From positions 23,971,381 to 24,035,380 of the forward strand of contig NC_034415.1 of NCBI RefSeq assembly GCF_002078875.1: a stretch of 64,000 nt of DNA, read 5' to 3'. Shown in pieces: positions 13,555 to 25,429 of this stretch. The first letter of the stretch is position 1; every line of letters starts with the position of its first letter. Source of the DNA: Numida meleagris (lineage: Eukaryota > Chordata > Aves > Galliformes > Numididae). The notes beneath the pieces were generated by a model, which saw only the letters and a list, made by a program, of their open reading frames with translations, ran no database searches and had not been told where the DNA came from. The translations under genes and the position numbers were made by a program.

Positions 13555-13612
13555 CTAACTCCTATTTTATATATGTATTTTATATATTTTATATATATAT
13601 AACTATATATCT
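13555..13612. repeat. AT-rich microsatellite
   Basis: Imperfect TATA/TTTTATATAT repeats, including an ATATATATA run near 13592-13600. It is simple-sequence DNA in FAF1 intron 1, about 175 bp to the right of the mariner relic. Confidence 0.8.
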
Positions 13613-13794
13613 CTTTACATTCCGTAGTCATATTTTTTTAGTACATAACAGGACAACAAGGAATGGACATATCTGTCAAAACTTGAAAATAGTATCCTAA
13701 ACAGGAAAGCAGAAGAACATGCAAATCATGCCATACCATAAAGTAGGTCAACAATGATTGTAAAAAAACATTTGACTAAAGACATAAATATTAC

Positions 13795-14092
13795 ATAAGC
13801 TTTTAAAAGCATCAGGACAAGGAAGATTGCCAACAGGTCAGTGGGACCAAAGAAGACACCAAAGAAGTATTAATGGAAGGCAAGGACATAATGGAAAAGC
13901 TAAATGAATCGTGTGTGCTCATTTTCACTGAAGAGGAACTTAGACCCCATCCTGTAAGAAAGCTTCTCTTTACAGAGAACTCTTATTCTGAAGCATCAGT
14001 AGACACATCCAGAACAAACCACCAGGATCAGACAGTCTCCAAAATTTTACAGGAACTTCAGAAAATGAATTTTTTAGAACAAACTGTTCTTT
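13795..14092 (+). mobile_element. Ancient CR1/L3-type LINE fragment (reverse transcriptase region)
   Basis: A 73-codon open stretch (13873-14091) contains phrases of the CR1/L3 ORF2 region just before and into the reverse transcriptase domain. The stretch encoding EKLNESCVLIFTEEEL resembles the family phrase with E-x-L-N-x-F-x-x-V-F-T followed by E. Further on, the DNA AACAAACCACCAGGATCAGA corresponds to the codons for the conserved N-K-x-P-G-x-D motif, now read in a shifted frame, followed by CAGGAACTT for the L-x-E-L region. The copy is frameshifted and short. It is much more diverged than the other CR1 pieces here and probably predates birds. Not a functional gene. Confidence 0.55.
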
Positions 14093-15113
14093 AAATCAGC
14101 CTTAAATGTCCAGTCTCCCCCTCTTTCCTACAGTGTGCACATCAGACTTGTGAATTTCATTGGAGGGAAACCAGAGAGGGTTAAGATTTCTACAGTTTGG
14201 GCAACTTTGACTTCTGTATCACAAGAAATAGTAGAAACTCCAGTAAAATCTGCAGAATAGAATGAGTATATACACGAACATATATATGACATACTGAGTA
14301 AAAGTGAACACAACTTCCATAAAGTGAACGTATAACAAAACTACTCAAATCTCCAAAGAACTCAGTCAGTTGAAGAACTCAAAACTATATCAAACTGACA
14401 CGATTTCCAAAATTCTCCTAAAAAACTTTATCATTACACTCCCAAAATGCTGACTTCCAGGAACTAGGATGGAGAAAATCCATTCAAATACTATTTCTTA
14501 CTGCTCTTTCCTAAGGATTAGCCACCAGCCACTGCTTGCAGATGAGACATTCAGCAGGCTGAGTCTCCAATCTAAGCTGATACAGCACCTTTGGTATTTG
14601 CTCACGAAAATAACCTGACCTTTAAAAAAAAATAATAGAGATGACTCAGATCCAGAACTCCTGTCTTTACAAATTGTTTCCTGCAATAGGTAGAATATGA
14701 AACCTACATAAAATAACTCTGAAAGACTAACCTATTCTTCTCTGGTTTCAAAAAGTCTTAAAAACTTCAGCTTTACTGAAGTATCTTTTGAAAGCATAAC
14801 TACTCCCACAGAACAAAGACCTGCTCAGCCAGTTAAACACAGAGGATCACCACAGGACTGCTGTGATAGACCAAGTAACATCTAATCTGTACATTACAAC
14901 TCGGGTTTCCTCTTCAACTTGTTTTTAACAATTGCATATTATCTAGTAAATTCTAAAAAATTGGATTAATTAGCAGGTATCAATCAAACCACTAAGCATG
15001 TAATTTCTTTTCAACAAAATGACAAGGGACAAGCCAAATGCAAGGTGTTTACCCAGGCTTTTTCTAGTTCTTACAGTAGTTAAAAGGAAGGACTCATCTA
15101 ATGGCTGCCCCAC

Positions 15114-15256
15114 CAAAATACACTAAGCATGCAGTATGCTTTCATCCTGTCTCTTAATCCCTAAGGCCACTTACAGCAAACAAAAGCAATTGCGTTGCAA
15201 ACCAAGAGGTCCAACTACCAGTGCCAATGCTGTTACTGACTGCGTAATGCACAAAC
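15114..15256. repeat. Duplicated segment, copy 1
   Basis: This segment is nearly identical to 16590-16729, in direct orientation about 1.48 kb away. The core from 15174 (CAGCAAACAAAAGCAATTGC) through AACCAAGAGGTCCAACTACC to TGCTGTTACTGA matches copy 2 with a few substitutions. The left part (GCAGTATGCTTTCATCCTGT) is more diverged. I do not recognise it as CR1, mariner or an LTR. It may be an unclassified repeat family or a local duplication in FAF1 intron 1. Confidence 0.8.
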
Positions 15257-15499
15257 ATAGCTACTCACTACAACAATATGAAATTCTATTAAAAAAAAAA
15301 TGCTATGTAGTTTCTTTAATAAGCTATTAACTCCTGTTCGCAGTAGGAAAAACATGAAAGCAAGTCATGCAGTGGTAAGCGAACCATGACAACTGCCCAA
15401 ATAGATAGGGGAACATCTCATACCTTCTTCACTGTGACACTTCTAAAATGGGAAATTCTCAGGACCCCTTAGGAATTGTAGCAACTCACATCTTTTGGG

Positions 15500-15758
15500 G
15501 GAATGGTTTTAAATGGAGACAGGGGAGATTTAGGTTAGATATTAGGAGGAAGTTTCTCACACAGAGGGTGTGACGCACTGGAACAGGTTGCCCAAGGAGG
15601 TTGTGGATGCCCCGTCCCTGAAGGTATTCAAGGCCAGGCTGGACACGGCTCTGGGCAGCCAGGGCTAGTGGTTGGCGGCCCTGCACTCAGCAGGGGGGTT
15701 GGAACTCAATGATCTTTGAGGTCCTTTTCAACCCAAGCCATCCTATGATTCTATGATC
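15500..15758 (+). mobile_element. CR1 LINE, 3' end with intact octamer tail
   Basis: Classic chicken CR1 sequence on the plus strand: GGTTAGATATTAGGAGGAAG, then GCACTGGAACAGGTTGCCCA, GGATGCCCCGTCCCTGAAGG, and a tail ending CATCCTATGATTCTATGATC. This is a relatively well preserved 5'-truncated copy. It is one of only two CR1 fragments in the window that point to the plus strand, i.e. antisense to FAF1. Confidence 0.96.
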
Positions 15759-16589
15759 TTAATCCTCTCCTTTTCTACACCTCCTTCCACTCAAAAGTAT
15801 CAACTCAGTAAATTTATTTACTGTAAATGATACTTGTGCGCCAAGATACACTAGTCACACATTTTACTTTCTATTTGCCAAATAAATGTCCTCTTTTCTT
15901 CCAATGAAAGCACATGCCTAGCCTCTATGAGCAGATACAACAACTTTCAGATTACAGCTACAACTAGTTGTCGTGGCATATGAAAAAGGATCCCACAGCG
16001 ATCACCTCTCAATCTGTTTCAGTGACCTACTAACCCAAATACCTATATGAATGGGCCAGCGGAAAAAGTGACATGATTACTATGATGTGAAGACTCTTTC
16101 CAAGGTAACTGAATGAAAAGAACTGCATAAACCTCTTTCTAAATATGAATCAGTGCTCCAGTAGTAAATTATTTAGGTTCGTACAGCAAGGCTGTAGCGT
16201 ATACAAATCATAGTATCCTCTTTCCTCTCCATAAATGTCAGATCGTATTTCTAATTAAATATCTGTCCTTATGTAAGAACATAGCAGGCTTCTCCATGAA
16301 GAGCTACCAGTGGAAATATCCAAGTTATCATGTTATAAAACAGACATCATTCTTACACAAATTTCTCATTTTGCAACTCTGCAGTCCACTTCATCTCCTG
16401 CTTAAAGGCCAGAGAGGTGATGAGGAAGTCAAACCAGTTTTATTCTGGTGCGTATGAGCTTTGGCATCACAAGTCAATCTAGGAGTATCTAAAGAAATTA
16501 AACTGTTGATTCTTCAGAAACACAGAAACAACAAATAAACATGAGCAACAGTCTTGGTAGCAGACGATGACAATCAAAGTAACCAAACT

Positions 16590-16729
16590 AAAATACAATA
16601 CGCTTGCAGTATACTTACATCATGCCTTGACCCCTACGGCCGCTTACAGCAAACAAAGGCAATTGCATTGCAAACCAAGAGGTCCAACTACCAGTTCCAA
16701 TGCTGTTACTGATGATGTAACACACAAAA
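16590..16729. repeat. Duplicated segment, copy 2
   Basis: Direct-orientation partner of 15114-15256. It shares GCTTACAGCAAACAAAGGCA, ATTGCATTGCAAACCAAGAG and GTCCAACTACCAGTTCCAAT. Divergence between the two copies is modest and scattered, so the duplication is not very recent. The final bases (GATGTAACACACAAA versus GCGTAATGCACAAA in copy 1) mark the right end of the similarity. Confidence 0.8.
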
Positions 16730-19172
16730 TTATAACGTGACAAAATCACCTGAAGACACTCAGTAGGAGGGAAAGAGGAAACAAACCTGCCTCTCCCAAA
16801 CCTCGATTTCTAACCTACACAGGACTGCAATTCCTTCCAGCTACAGAGAGCTGCAGAGCTCAGTTCAGCTGCTGTGCTCTGGGAGTGCATGCTGCTAAAG
16901 CTCTTCAGAGGCCACACAAAGGAATGAATCCTGTTGGCTTTGATGTAAGCAAGACTATGAGTTTTTAAACTCAGACAGATCTGAACACATATACAGACAC
17001 TTAGGTGCCATGGTAGCCCTCTTGATGAAAACGTAGGCCTTCAAGAGCTTTAAGAATAAGTTTGAGAACACTTTCCAAAGATTTAAACTTTGACTGGACG
17101 TCTCTTAAGCATCTATCTTTCGTTGAGGACCTTGTTCTGAGCGCATTGCCAAACATTTCACAGAAAGCCTTCATAGAAATCAACAACAGTCCTTTCTCCT
17201 CCAACGTCTTCATGACCAAACACCAACACCTTTTCTTTTAGAAATCAATTATATGAACATCAGCACTGCTATGGGCTCAAAACCCCTAAGTGGATAGTTT
17301 TCCCTTACAAACAACAGTTGAACACTCTTTCCAGACTTCTTTCCCCAGAAGTCACAGTGCAGAGCAAGAACCACGTGCACTAACTTGAAGATATTCTTGT
17401 ACCTGCCTACCTTTTTCACTCATCAACTTTTCAGACTGGTATCAACTAAAAGGCGACAAAAGCTGACCTAAGCCAACACAACAATACATGCAGAAGAAAG
17501 CAAAACTTCCATAGTAAAGAAAAAGTAATACACACGTAAATTCTGCACATTGACTGTTAGAAAGTGAAAACTGCGTGCATAACAGAGATAAGCTTAAACA
17601 GGGCTGAAGCAAACTGATGTTTTCCACAGTCACCAAAAAAAAAAAAAAAAAGTATCTTTGAAAACATATATTGTCAGATACTTAACAGCACTATGTTAAC
17701 TTCCAAGTGAAGGTGACTTCCAAGTGAACTTCCTACTCTGCAGTTTCTTTAGTTTTACCATTCCAGAATGAAAAGAGTAGTTTGAATTATGGTTAAACTT
17801 TCAAAATAAAGACTTACAGGCTGAGGTACCAATGTAACGATCAATTTTATAACTTAAAACATGGATTATCTAGCATGCTTTCTCACCTTTCTGGCAATTT
17901 TATTCTTCCTTCCCAACCCCTCTTTGCTCCTCCCACAAATCTCTTTTTTGAGAAAAAGGTTGACACAAAAGTGAAGCTTGGAAGAAAAAAAAGCATATTT
18001 TATATATGCGTATGTGAATCATACCAAAGCATTCCATTGTCCCGTGCTTTTCTTTTAATTTTAAAAAGAAAAAAAAAACACTACGTAACTGTTTCACAGA
18101 AGAAGAAAACCATTAGAGACCTGTTGTTACAACAAAAGTAAGGATTTTTGAGTCTTCCCATCCAGATCAAACCTTGAACTAATTTACTTGGTCAATGAGA
18201 AGTGTGAATTCCATGAAGAATTTCCTACAGAAGCTCTGTGTGCTGGATATTCTCTTAATACATGGACACCCAGGAGCTGGCAACTCCCACCATGCTCCAA
18301 CTCTCCAGCCCACTCTACACTTAGGAATTACTGTAAGGATAACCGTATTCAGTGACTAAAGTGGTCCTATGCATGGACATAATTTACACTGACAAAAAGA
18401 TACTTTTTTTTAAAATTATTAACTTCAGCACCCATTCTATGGTGCCAGCATACGTAAGTGTCCACATCCGACACTTCTGCCAATACCCAAAGATGGTTTT
18501 TCATTCCAGAACAGTTCAACTATGCTAATTTAATTAAGTTCAGAACAAATAAAGGTTGGGATTAAGTTCACAATTGCAACCGAAGTTGCTGTTTGCTTGT
18601 TCTTTACAGCTAAATGTAGACTAATGCACTGTGAAAACAATTCTCTTCAAAACCTTAACTTCTTAGATCATTAATACATTTGTATCAAGTGACTACCTGG
18701 GGACTGCCCCTGGTTAAACACAACAAATAGAAAAAGAACACGGATGATAACAAAAAATTGGTAGAAATTATATTCCCTTATTTGTAATAGAATCTCACCT
18801 ATGTTGCAGCATCACTCTTACCAATTCTCATACAGTTACATTTTCAAAGAATTTGTTGGGTGTGGTTTTTTTCTCCTGTCGATTTTTTTCTACAAGCCAA
18901 TGACACTTCGTGGAGAAATTCTGAACTGCATTTAGTAAGAGAGCTAAAACTTGATTGTGCATTTAACTCCACTACTTCATATCCTTCCACTGAAAAAAGA
19001 CTGATCTTGCACAAAGCTAGGCTTCGGCATAAGCTTTCCTAAGTGAGGATCTAAGGGGAAAAATTCAGACAGGTTGCTTATACAGCCTACCTGCACGTAC
19101 ACATTTAGTACTCTCCAGGTAGCATAAAGTCACCTTATTAAAAAACGGCAGAAGGAAATAAAATAATTACAA

Positions 19173-19575
19173 ATCATAGAATCATAGAATTGCTCAGGTT
19201 GGAAAAGACCTTCCAGATCATCAAGTCCAACCGCAACCTAACCATACTACCCTAACAACCCACCACTAAATCATGTCCCCGAGCACCACATCCAAACAGT
19301 TCTTAAACACATTCAGGGATGGTGACTCAACCACCTCCCTGGGGAGCCTGTTCCAGTGCTTAACAACCCTTTCTGTTAAGAAGTTTTTCCTGATATCCAA
19401 CCTAAACCTCCCCTGGCGCAACTTGAGGCCATTTCCCCATGTCCTGTCACCAGTGAGAAGAGACCAGCCCCGCTCTCACTGCAAATCACCTTTCAGGAAA
19501 TTGAAGAGAGCAATGAGGTCTCTCCTCAGCCTCCTCTTCCCCAGACTAAACAGCCCCCGTTCCTTTAGTCACACA
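19173..19575 (-). mobile_element. CR1 LINE, 3' fragment
   Basis: It starts with ATCATAGAATCATAGAATTG and GGTTGGAAAAGACCTTCCAG, the reverse complement of a CR1 3' end. It continues through GGTGACTCAACCACCTCCCT, GTTTTTCCTGATATCCAACC and TGAGGTCTCTCCTCAGCCTC to about 19575. It is the longest well-preserved CR1 piece in the window. The order of blocks is the standard CR1 order, so it is a simple 5'-truncated insertion. Confidence 0.96.
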
Positions 19576-22134
19576 AATCACACAGAACAGCCTTCAATTG
19601 TTTTGAGACACATTAAGAAAAATATCTGGTAGATTATTTATGGTGTTTCACCTTCCAGTAAGTCTTTTATAAAATTATCCAATGTACATATTTATATATG
19701 TATATACTACAATAACTTCAAGTATTTTCTCTCTAGTATGTTAGAAGTAACCTGTCACAGCAACCCAAGTAAAAATGGAAAAAAAAAAAAAAAATCAAAT
19801 GCAATATAAGATCCTGCTGCTGTTTAAACTAATGGCAAAATCCCTAATGATTTTGAAAGATACAAAATAAGCCCACAAATGCTTGCCATAAGCATCAAAC
19901 ATTAGCATGATTATGACTTACCTAAAAATAGATAAATAAATAAACAGGTGGATGGAAAACCCTTTCAAGCTGTAAAGTTCAAAGACCAATGTTCTATTCT
20001 TCTTAAAAGAAACTTGGAAAAGCTGAGTGTGAAATGTTGATTAAGTTTCCCTCCCAGTTTCACTCAGCAAAAATTAGCTCAACTGTAAAGAATTGCTTTT
20101 ACAATTTCCATCATGTACACCATTCTTCAACAAGATATCCCACACAAATATAGAAGACAGCAATACAACTCTGAGAAATATATTTATTAATGAAAAAATA
20201 CAAATAAATAAAAGACAAAATTGTGAAAAATCGCTTTGTACATAATGCTTTATTTTCCATTTTAAAATCTTAGTGAATGAGTTGTAAATCCCATCGTGTA
20301 CTTAAAATACCCAAAATCCTCCAACATTTTTGACAGCTAAAAGATATGAGGCCTAAAAATGATTAGCATTGTCTGACAAATGACAGTTCAGAATTTGAGA
20401 ATCAGATGGAAGTTTGAGAATTACTAAAAAAAAAAAAAGTGTAACAGAAAAATAAAGTTGACGGCAGAAATAAACAAGTGCATAAAAAGGAAGCTTCCTT
20501 ATTTTGTTTCTTTAAAGAAGCACTATTACACAGTAAAATATTTCCCAGGAGCTGGGTCCAGACTACATCATCCTCAAACAACCTATTCCTGCAGTTCCAC
20601 TGCCCCTCTGCAAGCCTGCAGCAATACTTACTTGTCCTTGTGGTAACAAACAGCGCAGTTGCTCTTATACCTTTACTAGCTGGTTTCAAAACCCAAGCAG
20701 AAAACTACCGCAGAACTGCAAAATAGCATTACCACTAAAAATATGGAAAGTACACGCAGAAAAAAAAAGTTCTATCTTATTAGATTTACCTGTGACCAAC
20801 TGAATCATTGTCTTGCCACTCAGAACGTAAAACTGTTTTAGCTAGTAATGTGGGACTCCATAAAGTCTGTCTCCTTTGGTACCAATGCAGAATTGGAGCC
20901 CTGGTCTCCTTTTATGCAATGTATTGGTACTGGAAAAGCTATGAAATCCCATCCTTAAAACTGAGACATTGCTCCTTACCTACACAAAAGTAACTCCAAG
21001 TGCAGCAAATTAAAGGATGATTATAAAAACATTCGCTAAATGTTTAAATAAAGATGTGTGCAACATATTCATGTACAAGTGAAAACATTTCTTTGTTATC
21101 AACTGGGAATTCCGCACGTTACATCAAGAAGAGGTTAGATAACTTCTGCAAAAGAGGAATTATGTAATGTACGCTATGGTCACACCACCTCTAATTCCAA
21201 GGAAACGTTCTTGTTAAACACACAGGGAGGGAAGAGAGGAGTTTTTCCCTTCCATTTTTTTTTAATGGAATATATGAATCTTACAGCTGACAGCTGAGAG
21301 AGAGGCTCTTTTAAGGCATGGTCCATACACAGAGCAGTTTTACAACTCAATCCAAGAGTATATCCAGTCAAAATCAGGCACTGCAAATGGACAAAGCTTA
21401 AAAAAGAAGGTTAATTGAAAAGGAAATATTAAGGAAATATTCAAACATAATCTGATATTCCTACGAACTGCTCTCTACGGGCTCTCCCCACCAGTACAAA
21501 TTCAGCATCTTCCACCTGTTTGTCTACTTGTTCTTGGAAACAGAAATAAGGAAAACAAGCAGCACGAAGAAGCAATACTCAGAACGGATTGCCAGGCCCT
21601 GCAATAAAAGCTGACCACCACACTTACAGGAGGACTTTATTCTGGGAAAAAGATTTAAGAGCTCGAAGTTAAACGTTACCTCTTCTCGCTGGCAGGAGGG
21701 GAGGCAACAAGCTGCAAGGGCATATTCTTTCTACAGAGACACGCTGTCGTACAGAATGGGGAGGGGAAGAGTCCTTCCGTCATTACAACACGCGGAGCCG
21801 GCGCTGCCGCGAGGAGGGCACAGCCGGGCAGGCACCCAGCGCCGGGCCCGGCCTCCACCCGCACCGTCCCGGCTGTGCCTCCCCTGCGCGGCCCGGGGAA
21901 GCGAGGTGCGGCAGAGAGCTTTCGGGTCGCGATCTGACGCTCCCCGAGTTCAAGGGGACGTTGTGTTGACGCACCCCGAGAGCTGAGGGCACGTGTTGTG
22001 ATAGAAAAATAAAAGGACGAAGGAGCGGCTGTGGCGGAGAACGGCTCACGATCCTCCCACAAAGCCCCGGCGGCACCGAAACAGGGAGACAGAGAAAGCG
22101 GAGCGAGCTCCCGGCGCCGCGGGCCGCCGTTTAC

Positions 22135-22179
22135 CTGGAAGTCGGCCAGGATCATCTCTCTGTCCATGTTGGACGCCAT
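22135..22179 (-). CDS. FAF1: FAF1 coding exon 1
   Basis: On the minus strand this 45-nt coding segment reads MASNMDREMILADFQ, followed directly by a GTAAAC donor. It matches the N-terminus of vertebrate FAF1 as I recall it, and it joins in phase 0 to exon 2 (ACTGIENIDEA). The start codon sits in an excellent Kozak context (GCCGCCATGG). The same frame stays open upstream of this ATG for 92 codons through CpG-rich 5' sequence. I still choose this ATG because the protein family starts here and the context is optimal. The exon lies in a CpG island, as expected for a broadly expressed gene. Confidence 0.96.
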
Positions 22180-22560
22180 GGCGGCCGGCGGCGGCCCCGG
22201 CTCCGCTCTGCCCCGCGCAGCGCGAGCTGTGCCGGCGGGAGCTAGGGGCTCATGGAGGCGGCGGGCAGGGCCCGGAGGGAGAGGAGAAGGGGGAGGGAGG
22301 AGGAGAAAGGAGGAGGAGGAAGAGGGCCGGGAGGCGGCGAGGCGGGCGCGGGGGCCGGAGCCGAGCAGCACTGCCTCGCTCAGCGGCCGGCCCGGAGAAG
22401 AGGAGAAGGAGGAGGCAGCGCCGCTCCCTCCCCGCCCGCACAGCGCCTGTCGCACATTTTGCCTGTCATCGAGGTCGCAAAGAGGCGCTTTGCGGCCGCC
22501 ACGTGACCACCTCCTGTCAAGCGCTCGCGGAGCGGAGGGGGAGGGAGGGGGGAGGCGGCG
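22180..22560 (-). promoter_or_regulatory. FAF1: FAF1 5' UTR and proximal promoter region
   Basis: CpG island sequence immediately upstream of the FAF1 start, with no TATA box visible at a plausible distance. It includes long purine-rich blocks (GGAGGAGGAAG-type on the plus strand near 22290-22335). There is an E-box CACGTG at 22500-22505 in the longer context GCCACGTGACC. There is also a perfect 7-bp inverted repeat, CGCAAAG and CTTTGCG, at 22476-22482 and 22488-22494. The transcription start cannot be fixed from sequence alone, so the boundary between UTR and promoter is open. Confidence 0.6.
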
Positions 22561-25429
22561 CTTTTCCGGCAGTGACCGCGCGCTCCCGCTGAAGGAGGGG
22601 AGCGCGCGCCGAGCCCGCGCCGTGCTCGCGCCGCCTTCCCGCCCAGCGCGCCTGGGAGAGCGCGAGGCCGCCCCGCCCCGCGCCTAGGCCCGGCCTGAGG
22701 GGCGCCCCGCCTCGCCGTAGGGCTCCTGAGGGGAGCCGTCTCCTCAGGGCCGTCCCCCGCCCCGAGGCCGGCTGAGGTGGGAAAGAGGCGGCCCCACGGC
22801 CCGGGGAGCGGCCTAACGGGCGGCGGGGCCCGCCGGCTGTGCCGTGTGAGGAATAACAGCGGACATCCAACAGCACCCCGGCGGCCCGCGCTCACCGCGG
22901 CGCTGGGAGAGGCGGTTGCACGGCGCAGCGCGGCCAAATCCAGGCTTTCCCGTCTGCCCTCACAACCCGGTGCCCTCACAGCCCCGTGTCACACACGAAC
23001 GCTGCGGTCAGCGATTGCTGTTCCCAGCGTGAGGTGCCCGCCGTCCCTCAGGCCGCGGGCAGGCTGAGCGCCCTGCTCGCGGCGACAGCCTGCCGAGCTC
23101 CGTCACGTCATCTGGGAACCAAGCTCCTTCCCAGCTTTAGGAATGAGAATTCTTTATTGTTTTTCTATTCGCGTGGGCGAGAGCTGCTACCCGCGACTTT
23201 TCAGATCCTCCACGATGGCAAATAGCAGAGCGAGTCGCGGGGAGGGAGCACGGCCGCGGGTCCCGGCGGAATCCGTCTCCTGTGGGGGAGAGCGAGGGGA
23301 CCCCGCGCAGCCGGAGGGGAGGGCTGTGTCCGTAGCTCCAGCGCTGTCCGTCCGCCCACGAGCAGCTCGGAGCCGCTCCGGGAGCGCTGCCGGGCACCGG
23401 CACCTTCAGGACGCGAGCGGTGCCCCTCGGTGGCTGCAGAACTATGCAGAGCTCCGAGGTGGATTAAAGCCGTACTAAAAACACCACTCGGGATGTAAAG
23501 GCAGAGGGTCAGAAAAGTTGGATCTTACATTTTACCTGCTTTAGTTTATGCTGGCGGAGCTTCCCAAGGGGTTTCTTGTTACCCCGCTTAACCGCTGGCG
23601 TCCCGCGCACCGCACGTAGCGATCCGGCCAGCACTGCCCTCACACCTGCTGCGTGCAGCGCTGCCGTCGGTACCAGGAATGGTGCAGTGCCCGTGGCGGC
23701 CCGGGCTGAGCTACAAACAAATCCACCCACGCATTACTAGAGAGTAACTGTAACAAGGTCTGAAAGGCAAGTTTTGGAAATTGGACCGGAGCCACTTCAT
23801 TCCTGGCACCAATTTGTGTTATAGGTGCGCTGTCAAGATAAGTTACGCCGTGTTCACGTCTATCACAGGATTATTTTGAATAAAGATATCTTCACTGGAT
23901 CAACACGGGAAGGATTTGATCCAGAATCCTGGAGAGGTGAGCACCCGACGTGCCCCAGCTCGGGAAGCTCAGGTGAGAGTCACAGCGAAGGTTTCTGTTC
24001 CCGCAGCTCCGCAGTCCGCTCCGAGGTGTCCCCGGGCAGTGCTGCACGGCTGCAGGGCTGGGGGCACGGCCGGGTCTGTCCCTGCAGCCCGCTGCCAGCA
24101 ACTCCCTCCAGGAGGGGTTTTTGCTGCGGATTTTTGTGCCGATGGGGGCAGTTCCTTTTATTTTACGGTATCATTACCACAGTCGAAAGGAAACGATTGT
24201 GATGAGGACACTTTTATCTGGATTGATTTTTGGCAGCAGGGGAGGTCTGCCTGCTTGTTCTGGTCGGGCAGTGTTACTCGCAGGAGGCCTGTAGCATCCC
24301 CACCGTAGTTCACTTAATTATTTGCGCTATGTGATGTGCTTAACAGAAGACAGGGGCTTACTTTGTAACTGTAAAACAAAACAAGTAGTGGGGGACTGCT
24401 GTAAGGCCCCTGAGTCCGGATCTGCAGTACATCTGCACAGGGAACACCACCAAACCCGGAGATCTGGGGCACTGATTAGTCACGAAATTGGTCTTATTTA
24501 AGCCGCCTGACAGAGAATTCGAAGTGTTTCATATCATTTCATTTTCATGCAGAAAAACAACTGGATTTGAACATATGGGTGTCATATACATACACATATA
24601 ACTCTAGAGTTATCTCTGGGGAAAATTATAATTCATACTTCTGTTTACAATACTGCCTGCACAATTGCTTCTGACAGAGAATTGCCGTAATAGGGCCCTT
24701 AAATATGCTTTTTTGTCCCCTCGTTTCGTGGCTGGGGACAGCTGACAGCCCGAGCACAGCGTTTCCCTGCTTCATGCGCGCTCAGCTCACTGCCGTTCAC
24801 CTTTCTGTACTCACGAACGAAGGGCGGTTGGGGGATCTCTGCAGTAAAACTACGAAGCTGCACGCAGCCGGGGCGTAAGGGAGAGGCAGCCCCTTGTGCG
24901 GTGATCCCTGTGTGCCCTCCTGCTACCGCGGGGCCGACTCGGTCTCCTTTTGGAGGCGAGGGCTGCGACCCAGGCCCTCGGTGCTGGCCGTTCCCGCCTG
25001 GGTGCCGCGGTGAGGGCCGTGCGCCCGGCAGCTCCCCGGGGCCAAACGTCTCCGGGCTGCCCTCCGGGTGGGGACGTTCCAGCCAGCGTCTCCGCGGTGA
25101 GAACAGGCGGGCGGGGCGTGGACAGACTCAGTCATAGGCAGCCACGGCGTTGCTCCTTACCTCCCACAGGGCTCATTTGGGCAGAATTCATCCTCCCGAG
25201 GGTTCCTGAAACGTAAAGCAACGAGAGCAGCGTAGGGCACGGAGTGCTGCTGTCAGAAGGGCACCGCCATCTCCACACCGTGCCACCGCTGCCCCGCGGC
25301 CCTTTTGCAGGAAGAGAGAATCCCTCGCGTCTTCTCGGTGCCCATTCCCCCTCAAAATGGCACTTTCGAATCCATCACGAACGGCAGAAAGTCGAAAAGC
25401 TGCCGCGAAGCATCGCCTCCCGCAGTGCC

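Larger units (their letters stand above)
6329..22134 (-). other. FAF1: FAF1 intron 1
   Basis: This interval of about 15.8 kb joins FAF1 exon 1 to exon 2. On the minus strand it begins with a GTAAAC donor at 22129-22134 and ends in a pyrimidine-rich TTTCTAG acceptor next to 6328. It is AT-rich apart from its first few hundred bases, which belong to the CpG island. It holds at least four CR1 fragments, a mariner relic, an old L3/CR1-like LINE piece, a duplicated segment of about 140 bp, and AT microsatellite sequence. I see no further FAF1 coding exon and no convincing independent gene. Confidence 0.85.

Noticed and set aside
19273..19632. 119-codon plus-strand frame
   Set aside because: It lies within the antisense strand of a CR1 3' fragment.
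21676..22455. 259-codon minus-strand open frame
   Set aside because: It contains FAF1 exon 1 in frame, but the rest is 5' leader and intron read-through; the real exon ends at the GTAAAC donor at 22134.
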